Assembly: GCA_963978905.1 (NCBI GenBank)
Contig: OZ022256.1
Coordinates: forward strand, 13,189,501-13,253,500
Source: Trichostrongylus colubriformis
Lineage: Eukaryota > Nematoda > Chromadorea > Rhabditida > Trichostrongylidae
Direction: 5' to 3'
DNA: 64,000 nt
Below are positions 46,826 through 58,800 of the stretch, piece by piece (position 1 is the stretch's first letter; each line of letters begins with the position of its first letter). Both the position numbers and the translations under genes were made by a program. Under the pieces are notes generated by a model, which saw only the letters and a program-made list of their open reading frames with translations, did no database searches and was not told the origin of the DNA.

Positions 46826-49800
46826 TTACATCTTAACACTACGTTCTACAGGCGGCCGCTGATCGACAAGACGGAGCATCTCGTAAAGTGCCATCGCTAC
46901 ACCTTTATCCAGTGGGTCCAGCAACGCCCTTTGCAAGGCTTTCGGAATCGTTGTGCGATGATCGAAAATCTGCAATTCACAAAAATCAATAAAAATTCGA
47001 TAGGAGAGATAAATCTGCAATAAATGTGCGGCAAAAAATACCTGCAATTTTCTCAAAACTTCATCGATCACAGGTGGATTCCATCGAAATCGGTCGATGA
47101 ATCTTATTTTCGGATCTACCGCCCATTTCTCACAAAGATATCGTCGCTTGTCCGTCTTCACAGGGTTCTCAACTGGCAGTGGAGAATCCTAAATCGGAAA
47201 ACGTCAAAAACGAAATGACAGGCATGAAATGATCGAGGACAGTCAGCTCTAATCGCTCGCTCATGTAGTGCTTTCACAGCCACACATTAAATGTACTCAG
47301 GCTGGAAAAACGGATCAGCTGTGAATAGGGTTACTCAAATAAAAGAAGTCGGAACAATTTTGGTAGAGGAGCGCTCGCCTCAAAAATATTTGTACTTTTC
47401 GCTTTCCCACTATCAGAGTTCATGGACCCCGCTGGAGGCTTTCTACTCCTGAAGCGTACCGCATTAGGATTACCGCACTACTTCCTCTAAAACATCTGCA
47501 AATGGAACGGGAATGCTGAGCCTACGAAGATGTTCCATGCTTTATATCGGCAGTGTTCTAAATATTAGGTTGTCCCAAGAGTCTGTAGTATTTTTTTCGA
47601 TCATCATGTTTTTTTTCGTCCAACAAATAACAATTAGGCAACAACGTATTGGCCATTGTTATCGGCAACCCTCTGCCACTTTATGGGAAAATCGTTGATT
47701 CCCTCCTCCCAGAACTCTGGATTCTGAGAGTCGAAGAAGTCAGCGATCGCCTTCGCAAGCAAGTCATAATCAACGAATTTTCTCTTGGCCAGGAAGGATT
47801 CGAGAGGATGGGTGAGGTGATAGCCAGAAGGGGCAATGTCTGGAGAGTATTGCGGGTAGGGCAGCACATCCCAGCCGAGCTCCTATAAATTGGCCTGGGT
47901 ACTTTTCGAGAAATGGGAGCGAAATGGGAGCGGGCATCGTCATGAAGAAGGGTGACCGCGGACCTTTTCCGGCACTTTTCTCGTACAGCGATGGCGAGCT
48001 GCTGGAGCTGCTGGATGCACACGGCAGCGGTGACTGTCTCGCCTTGTACCAGCACCTCGCGGAAAAGCATTCCTCCAGAACCAGCACAGTCCCGAGCGTG
48101 GTTTGTCTCTCATGTCAATCTCGCCGTTGCTGAAGCTGATGAAGCAGCGGCGCTCGGTCACGTAGCTCACACATCCCTTGCCCAATGCAGCGCTGATGGA
48201 GTGGCAAGCTTCCGTCGTTTTGGTGCCGCAAGACCGCTCATAATAGATGACACCGCGAGTTGGGTGGATATCGACAACGGGCATTGTAGCTCTGACCACG
48301 GGATCTGGTAGGTCAATATATATTTTCCTAGAAAGCTTAGGGCACGTTCTACCATATTCCTGAACCGCCTGGACCTGCTTCGAAGTGAACAAGAACTACT
48401 GATTTTTGTTTTTGGAAAAATACTACAAGACTTTTGGGACAACCTAATATATGTAAATCCTGAAATTGTTCACACTCAAGCTATTCGAATTTACTGAATT
48501 GGTGATGAGTGCTGGCTAGATCGTGAAAAAACAAAAGTCGACTCAAAAAGGCACGAGGCTCTTGACTTAGGGCAGAAAGAATAGGGCTACCCAATCCTCA
48601 CAGAAAAGTAAGTTCAGCTGTGATGTCCTCGTACAAAAATATACCAATATAAACATCAAAGGGTCCCGCATAACTACAGAGTAAGTTTCAAGGAGAAAAC
48701 CAAAAGAGAGACAAAAGTACCGGATCTAATCACTCACTGAAACCTGCATGTAGCTTTTCAGCAACTCAGGCAAGAAGCTGACTTGAGCATTGAAATCCGT
48801 CTGTACACAAACAGCGTCCAAAAAATCACATACAAATGTCGAATGCACCTAAATACACAAATGGAAGTAGAAAAAACCTTATCTGTCATTACGTATTCTC
48901 GTAATACTAGTAGTCACTTCAACCATATGTGCGTGAGTTTTTAATGTGAAAATGAAAGATTAGTTCATGAGTCACTCATACCTCCGGTCGCTCATCCTCA
49001 TCAAACTCGACCACATCACATTCGTTCATCTGATCAGACACCAGAATCGCTTCCAGTGCCGGAAACTGGAACAGCTCCAGTACACTGTGCTGCCCTCTTG
49101 AAGATGTCGGTGCTCCCTTAACCTCATCATTATTAATTGTCAATTTACCAAACCTTTTGAGGTAAAAGTTTTAGGTGAATCAGAGAGAAAAATCAACCTC
49201 TTTGCTAGAAGCAGCTCCGATTTGCTTCAGCACGTCACCAATCAGATAATCTAGACTGGTTGAGATGGAGGCGTTCTGTCGCATGACGGTGTTACGATTT
49301 TGCTGAAAAAAAAAAGGATTTCACGCACTCTGGCACTTCTTGTCATGATCTGGTTTGCCCATAAAGACTATCTTTCTGGAAAACTTCAAAAAATGATCAA
49401 TGAAATTTGTAGAGATCCATCCGCAATATTCGGAGGGCTGCAGCATTGATACTTACATGTTTGATGTTACATGGATTACATCTTATATACAGCATGGTCC
49501 ACATGAACTGTGACGGGTTAATAATCACCGGAATATAGACTAACCTGAACTCGACAGACTGTTGCCATATTCTCAGCACTCTTATTCGGCACATCTGTCA
49601 AACTAGATGCTGTTCTTTTCGCGTCCTGCGGTCCCAGATGGATAATCAGCTTCTGTCGCAAGGCCACCCCTGAAACAGCACATGAACCTGATATTCTTCA
49701 ATATGCATGGCCCAAGAGGAGATCTGTGTATCCCACAGAATACCATAGAACTAACCGATCACATCTTCATCCTTGTCGATGTAAGCAAATTTCGCCTCGG

Positions 49801-52800
49801 GTGTAAAAATGATCCCTGGATGGCGCAGATGGAACAGAGCCCAGCTAGAACAAAACAATGAAATGTATTTCTGTAGGGTAAGAAGCCGAATAAAAAAGGA
49901 AGATCTTTCTGCACACGAAGGACAAAATTTGAGATCTACAATGCGATCGTTCCCTAGAAAAGTGAGAATCATGCGACATTTTGATATGTATCGAGGCTAC
50001 GAGAGGTAAAAGTATGAAATGGGCAACCTCCACCTATGCATACCCCTACCAGCAATGCAGGCGGAAACTCTGAGAGCTATGAAAATCCAGAGAAAAAGTC
50101 ACTCGGATAGCCAAAATGTGAAGCATCCTATGGTTCTTTTAGGCTAAGGTTCACTAGTACCTGGAATCCCTAAAGCAAAAGTATGCCAGAGCGAATACCA
50201 GTACGAAACATTGGGTGACTTAAAGGCACACTTCGCGAAAAATTGTGAGAGCTATCGCGCGTGTTACAGAATGTGGAAGCCCTGGTTTACACACCAGTGA
50301 AGAAAACTGAATCAAAATTCTTCACAACTACCAAAAATGAAGCTCCATGCCATCGGTCCTCTTACGAGTATGGGAGATTTGAAATGTTTTTGCTTGATGA
50401 TATCGCGCAAATTGGTACGATATCACCTGTTCTTCCCTGTTGAGCTATTCGCTTTGATATCGCTGCCTTATCTTGTCTTATCGCAAGTTTCCCTCTCGTC
50501 TAAGCCGGATGTGATTCGGCTCGGTGGGCTCAACTCGGCTCAGGTCAACCAGGCCTTACGCGGCGGGGGTGAGTCGTAGCGCCGCGAAAAGGGTGCAGTC
50601 TTCACAACCATCCATGGGTCTACCTGCCCTGAGAAGGTAAGGAACACTTTGATTATCGCGTGGTGTGCCTTTAAAAACAGCCTGTAACTTCAATACACAC
50701 TTATCCATCTAGAAGCTCGATGCATGACGCACTTCAAGGGTAACAACACCATTGAAACTATTCACAGACTTTTTGTCCAATAATCTCACCTATGTGCATT
50801 CATTTCTCCATGCATACATGCCAACGACAGACGACCAGCTTCCAAGCCAACATATCCACCCACTACCGTCTCACCCTGCTTCGGTATTGGTAGAATCTTC
50901 TGCTTGAATTGAATCTCAGTTATTGCATCCAAGACCTAAACACTGCAAGAATCTTTCTAATGGATAAAAGCATGCGGACTAATCAAAATCGAAATTAATA
51001 TCACGTGAAGGATACTGTAAATACTGTAACCATGGGGCTGCATCACCTAAGTAGTTTGCTTTTCGAGGTGATCACTCACCTTCTGCCAAACCTTTGTGGC
51101 CATTGTCGGCGTATCATTAGAGTTCAGCTGTTCGTGGGTATTGTTAACAGAGCTGTCCTCACGTACCATACCCCACACCATTTTTGAGCTCTTCAGTTGT
51201 TCCTGATTAGCAATAATGTATATTTGGTTAATGAGGTCGTGAGACGAGCAGACTGGCGAAGCCAACCTCAAAGAACGTCTTCAGCTTGTTGATAATCTTC
51301 TGAATATCGTCCACCGTACATCGAGTGATCACCACTTGCAGATCATCCCATGATCCCTTCACAATCAGCCGTACACATGCACGAACGTACTGAAAATTAT
51401 GATGCAAAAAAAAGGACAAAGTGGGACAGAAGTGCTGTCAACTTCCCGATAAACAACCTTCATAAATTTTAAAACAAAAACCGTCAAAATAAAGGATATG
51501 AAAATTCTGGCAAAAAAAAAATACAAGCAAGCCGAGAGAACCCGCTTTCCCTGATTTCCGGGCATACGGCTAATCCATTACACTTCCGATACCCTTTTCA
51601 CAAAGAGAACGCAGAGCAGCACTGATTACAAGCCATCTCACAATTAGCAAGTGTTGCGCAAGGACGACCCTACCCATAGCGGCTGGTCAGATGTAAGGCT
51701 AGATCTGCGAATGACAGATTGGGTTGATATGAGTGTTACCGGCAATGCGCAATGGATCGGAGATGAAGTGTTATACTTCAGTTTTCAGAATTTCAGAATA
51801 ATTTCTCTTCAGGTGTAAAAATGGAGTGTAATTTCAGAATTTTTTTCGGAACTGCAAACCGAATACTCCAGTATACATACATATACGCATATTATATGTA
51901 TATCAATAATATTACTGTCCACCAATTTGCTGTAACTACAGTTAGTGCCGTAGGAGTGTTGAAAATCGCGCGAAAACGCGTTTTCGCGTTTTTTATCGTT
52001 TTTTCGCCATATATCGATTGATATTGATTTTTGTTATTTAACATATTCAGGGGGTGCCAAAAAAAAAGTAATTTTGCCCACGGCTCACATCTGCCAATTT
52101 TACAAAACGTAGGGAAACGAAAGAGATAAAGGTATTGGGGCAAAACATTCCCAAAATGTTCCTCTAAAAGTAGGAACAAGCTGTGGCTCCTCACGTTCAT
52201 GTTCATAAAAATATGGAGGTTCCATTCGGCGCAGTCGGGCTTCGGAGTACCTACATTTAAAAATTCGCTAAAAACAGTGGAGCCAAGCTCCGTGGTAGGT
52301 CTTTTGTGGGGAGCTTCCTGAGGGTTGGCCCTTCGGTTCTTGGAAGTCACAGAGCCCCTGCTGCTTGGACAAGGCTGCTATGATCCAAAGTATCATTTTC
52401 ATGCCTCAAATCCGCCTCCGGAGGGGTTTCAGTGGTAGGGGAACGTTTTGGCTCTTGGAAACGAAGGGCGCTGGGAACCCGGGAAAAACGCAATGTTAAA
52501 GAACACCATCCGGTATGAATCCCCTTAGGTACCCACATTGAACGGACGTCAGCAAGGTTGTGAAAGAGGGCGAAGAAAATTCGGATTTTGCCCAGTTGAG
52601 GTGATACATCTTGTTCAGTCTTTCCTTGCTCACGTTCCTGCTCGTGCAGGAGGCTGCCACGGAGTATAGTGATAGAGTTAGGTCTGCTCTTGTTTCTGGG
52701 GATGAGATTACCTCAATAAAATTTACTGTAGTTTGGCTAAATGGGGTCGAAAGTGGAGGAGACAAAATTACCTTTTTTTGGCACCCCCTGTATATGATTT

Positions 52801-55800
52801 AGAAAGAGCTCGTTGAGCTCTATAAGATGGTATCACAAGTTTTTGGTTTTCTCAAATTCGGTACTCGGCCATTTTTTTACATTCTGAAAAGTTCGAGGGA
52901 AAATTTCTTCGAAATCTGATGAACTGGCAGCGAAGCCTCCTCACATCCCTGATCTGAGTTCACAGCTGTGTAGGAATTTCAGAGTTTCACTCATTTCAGA
53001 CGAACCCCTGTTCCTTGGTGTGGCCCTAAACAGTGCCTCCGTGTATATGCTGTTGAAAAAACCATCTATTAACTCATTTTCAGCAGCAGATTCCCCATTG
53101 AAATGTACACCGTTCGATTCCCCAGGGAAAATGCTATCGAATGATATATAAAAACCTCAGTGTTCATAAAATTCTTATTTTCCTCATTTCCAACTTTTCC
53201 TTTTGTCAGTCGACTTCTCAAACTCTAGTCCGCCGCATCGATCGACGTGCATGGCCATGGGAAAGCTGTGGCGCCATCGTGACGGCCCCGCGCTATGCAC
53301 GTGCACTGCCGTAGGAAAGTGCTCGGCTGGGAGGGGGAGCGGTCACGATCGATGGCACCGTCGAAGCGCCGAGAAGTTTCGCACGGCCGTGCACGTGAAT
53401 AGCGCAGGGACGTCACGATAGCGCCCAGCTTTCCCATGGCCATGCACGTCGATCGATGCGTCGGACTAGAGCTTGAGAAGTGGATTGACAACAGGAGAAG
53501 GCTGGAAATGAGGAAAATAAGAATTTTATGAACATCAAGGTTTTTATATATCATTCGATAGCATTTTCCCTGGGGAATCGAATGGTGTACATTTCAATGG
53601 GGAAGCTGTGGTTGAAAATGAGTCAATAGATGGTTTTTTCAACAGCATATACACGGAGGCACTGTTTGGGGTCACACCAAGGAACAGGGGTTCTTCTGAA
53701 ATGAGTGAAACTCTGAAATTCCTACACAGCTGTGACTTCGATCAGGGATACGAGGAGGCTTCGCTGCCAGTTCATCGAATTTCGAAGAAATTTCCCTCAA
53801 ACTTTTCAGAATGTAAAAAATGGCCCAGTACCGAATTTGAGAAAACCAAAAACTTGTGGTACCATCTTATAGAGCTCGACGAGCTGATTCTAAATCATAT
53901 ATATGTTCAATAACGAAAACCAATATCAATCGATGTATGGCGAAAAAACGATAAAAAACGCGAAGACGCGTTTACGCGCGATTTTAACACTCGTACGGCA
54001 CTAGCTGTACTTTGTTGTTCAATAATGATTCCAAGGTGGCCCGTCTCACCTCTCCTTCATCATTTCTTTCTCTGGAGAACTCATCACCGAGCGATATAGC
54101 AGGTTTCTCGCACCGACCAATAAGTACCGCCCGACTCATCCATTCAACTCGTGCTGCCAACCAACGCAATTGGATCTTCGCACCATTTCGAGGAGGGGTC
54201 TGAATAAGAACACTTAATTGTGGTGTTTTTCTTTTCGTATACTCACGTTCACAAGCCGCTTGTGGGATGCAGACAATAAAAGTCGGTTGAGTGCGATTTC
54301 TCCACTTATTGCTCCACCATGAGCCGTTAACTCACTGGAATCCAATTTGAATGTGAGGGTAACGTCCCGCTCAGATCGAGAATTCAACTGCAAAATGCAA
54401 CAGAAGAGGTTTATTGGTTCCTAGGTGAAAAACCAAAGGTACGCCAACCTTGGCAATAGCACGCAGTAGCCCACGTCGTGCTCTCCACGACGTATTGCCC
54501 ATTGTGTTCGACATCTGGGCGTTCACGTTCAGCTCTTTCCACTGTACTGCCAACAGCACAGTGGCAGACCATGCCTTGTCCGGTCTCACGCTGATTGATC
54601 TGAATATACCACCGTCAAAGAAAATAAAATATAAAAACCGCAATGCTAGGTTGGCTGTCTGCTTTCACAGCCCTCTGTTGCTAACTGGTGATCAGCAATA
54701 TACCCTTGTTGCTTTTCGTAATCGAGAATATTGGTTATGAACAATACTTCCAATGTTTCCAATACGAAGAATCCTGACGCATGCGCAAAAAGCTCTGCGC
54801 ATATTTGTTCGAACCAATTTTTCGAAAAATTCAATTCATTCATTCTACAGTATACATTTAGAGGAAGTTACCCTTGAAAGCCACAGCATTTCTTACCTGG
54901 CCGATACTAGTGGATGACTAGCGATAGTGCTTGGGGGCTGGCTCGTTGTGTCGTGTGCAGCCGCTTGATCACCAAAGAATACTCGACGGGCAATCGCTGC
55001 TCTATACCACGGCTTTGGAAATGCCATCAGTTCACTCAGACGTCGCATGTCATAGTTGAAATTGGCCGCACCAATGTTTGACGTAAGAACGAACTAAATT
55101 CGAAAGTTACGCTTTACATCAGGTGATGCAACGAAAAGGCTGAAGAGGCTTCTCCACTTCAATTAATGGCCTGGGGAGACAGTTTGTTTGTCAAAGAAGG
55201 CTCACATATTACGTAATATCAAAAATAATAGACGTCCAAGCATCGAGTATGGGCATGTTTGGCTGCGAGAGGCACACTCTGACCTACGTCATAACTCTAT
55301 CCTGGCACGACTTGGTCTCCAGGCGAGCGCATCTTGATCGTCACATCACAATTGTGTGGGTCGGGTCTATGCTAGCGGTGCGGCGCCGGCACACGGAAAA
55401 ATGAGTTTTTCTGTTACCTTTATATGTGTTAATGATGTATTTGCTTAATAACGGCCGTATGCAAAGTTTCACGCGAAAAAGTGAAAATCCGGCTTAGACA
55501 CAGCTCTTGAACGTGGTGACGAGGGAGCGGACCCTAGAGTAAATGCCTGCCTCGTCGTCCGCCGGTGACAGTGGGGAAGAGTTGGGCTGCCTATGTAAGG
55601 CCGCGGTCATACTTTGCGTAAGTGCATTAGTTGACGCCGGTACCGGCGTCAACTCACGCAGACACTTGCGTGAGTTGACGCCGGCACCGGCGTCAACTAA
55701 TGCACTTACGCAAAGTATGACCGCGGCCTAACTCTCTGTCTCCACTACGAGTATCCGATCGAGCCGGACAACGGATCCAGCATTCACTCTCAGGCCCTGC

Positions 55801-58800
55801 CCTCTAGACCACTACTTTGCGAAGGCGTATTTTGACCAGGTTCTCACTTTTTCATCTCGACCGTCATATTCACAACTTTTTTCACCCTTAGTCGAAAATT
55901 TCCCTATCACTGTATTCAAGGGGTCAATATAGCTACTATTTAATCACAGTACCAGGTTGAAAACCACACACGTATGATTATAGCACGTATGATTATAGCT
56001 ATATACATATAAAAGGATAAAGTTTTTGGCGTTATGCAATCCCTTCTTGGGATGCGCCGCACATTCTACTTCCATTCAGAATTGTGGTGGCTGGTGAATG
56101 TGATGTGGCCTATACAGTGACTTGCGGTGGCCAGCCGATGTACAAGTCAGTGCTTTTATCCTCCCAGACGAGTCTGGTACCAATTCACCGACCCCGGAGG
56201 GATGGAAGGCTTGGTTGGCCTGGGCGGGCGTTGATGCGGGATTTGATTCCCGCACCATAAGAGTGGGGTGCGCGTCACCTGTCACTACACCACCTCCGAT
56301 ATACATATATAGAAGGTTTAATCAGAAACATCACAAGACCACTACCTTCACTCGATTATCAGCTTCCACAGACGAGTTCTTACTTCGGGAAATCACAAGC
56401 GACAGGTGGTCAAGGGTGAGTGATAAGGCATCATGAGCTGTAGACTGCTGAAACCAATTACCTTACTGCAGTGAATATGCGACAGAAAACACATTTGCCT
56501 ATTGACAGTTATCACGATGCTGCACAAAAGTTCACAATGATCGTACAAGTTGGAAAAGGGTGTGCGTCAACACATTCACATTTGGTTGAGGTACTCGCGC
56601 TACTACTTGCAATGGGACCAGGACAACTCTGCGCGCAGTGTCCTAGTACGAGTGTCCTCGCTCACTTCTTAGGAACGTCATAGTATATCACGTGGTCACT
56701 ATTATCCCGAAGAAATAAAATTAGTTGTAAAGCATACCTGATGTGGACTGTATATACTCAACGAAAACGCGCTTAGTGTCGCTGATACATCAATACCGCC
56801 TACATAGGTGTCTTCTACTGTCCGTCTGGTAGAAGCCATCAACGATAAACACGGCAGTTTCAGAAGACAATCCGCAGCTGAACTTCTCTGAAAGGGAACG
56901 AACAGAATGAGCGTAATCTACAAGGTTGTAAGCAACGAATCACCTGCTGCTGGCCATCAAACCGGATCGTACTGCTTTGGACAGTGAGAAAGAACAAGAC
57001 ATCAATCGGTAGTGCACTGGTATCCATGCCCACAATATGGGCAACTCCTTCCTGCTGTTCTCCTACTGATGGTATTGAGGTGACTGTGGCACCCGATGAA
57101 AGTGGAAGTGGTTCCAATACCTAAATCTCTGGTTGAATAACGAAAACACCACACAGTCGCAGCTGGGGGCAAAGGGCAGCCGCATTACGCGGGAGAGGTT
57201 ACACGGTCTGCAGCATCCATCCTTCGTTAAATCTCAGCCATTTCTGCTCCAGTCCACAAAATTCGAAAATAAGTGGATTTACTAAGGGATTGCCTAGGAA
57301 AAGGAGCAGACTTTGTCTCGTTGAGACGCACAAAACGGCGCGTTCCAGACGTCCTTACTGACTGGAACTCACCAACTCCTTGGCATTAAGCTCATGTCCA
57401 CTCACCTGTTCCAGATAGTCTGCAAGATGCGGTGTTACCACTGTCTCTGTTGGCATAGATGCCAGTGCTGCCGATAAGTAAAAGCATCCGCGATTTGGAA
57501 TGACCGCGCTGTTCTTAAAAAAACATACATAACCGATGGATAACTATAGTGATGAGGGCAAATAGGAAAGACTCGTTGAATTGCTACGACACACATTAAA
57601 AGACAGTGGTGGAGGTAAGGTGAGTAGTGAAAACTCCCAAAAAGTCATCAAAATGAGAGCTATGAGGCGGAATTTCCGATAGAAACGAGCCCTCAGACTT
57701 TATGATAACCGTTTCTTTCAACAGATGCAACTTGTTATGACCGTGCTCGCCCTTCTCGTTGAAAAGCGTCTCCTTCTGGAGTCAAGGGTGGAAACAGAGT
57801 ATAATTTCTCGAGGTTTTGACCGTTCTATTCCGTTTTTTCTTCTTTTTCGTACTAGTAAGCATGCACATCGGCTTTTGTATTCAATAATTATTCGATATT
57901 CAGCACTGACTACACCTACCGCTACCTTCAATTGCTACAGTCGTAGTACAGGAAAATGAAGAGACCAAAAAGTTTCTTGGTGAAGAATAATTGCCCCTTG
58001 AAATTTCATTCATGATCCACTTATTATTGATTATGGTCCAATTCTTATTAACTTACATCTGAATATAACTTTAACAATCACTGATTATTCAAAAATGGTT
58101 GACTCATCAGGTCAACATCTGAAACTATCGAAGGAAGGAAGATTGCAGACACTCAAGAAACGTCTCAATTGTATTTCATCCGCTTCCTAGGAGCAGATTT
58201 TTGTTATCCTCCACAGAACGAACCTAGAAAGGATAAAAAGCAAGATTCAAAAAACTGACAGGATTACTGGGACTAGAATGTAGAGTGGTATCCAGTTTCG
58301 GCATTGATGATCGAGTCTGGGCCTCTTTAGCAAAAGATGCCGCCACTGCTGCCGGCAGAGAACCAGAATCAGATGATATGTAGTAGCCTTTCATGTCCAG
58401 GCTGAAATGCTCAGATCTTATTCACTTGGCATACACTTCCAACTCAACGTGCAACAAAGCGCTGTCTATGAAATCCGTCAAAATTAATCTCCACGGCTTG
58501 CTTTGATAATACATTTTACCTCCACTCCACATTTGAAGGCATTCATTGGATCCCACGTGTCTGAGGCGGTTTTGCAACGCCTCCAACAGCAACAAAGGGG
58601 CGGAAAAAACACACTCCCCCCCCCCCCATGTTCTTTACAAACGATCGTTCAAGAACTATTCTCCTTATGACGGACTCGGCATTACATATCCGTTAGCCTT
58701 AATGAACAGCAGAAAAAACCAAGAATGAAGTAGTAGGAAAAATTGTATTTAGAACAGCCGTGGGGGTAGAGTAGAGCTAAACAGCTCCAGGCTATTTCTA

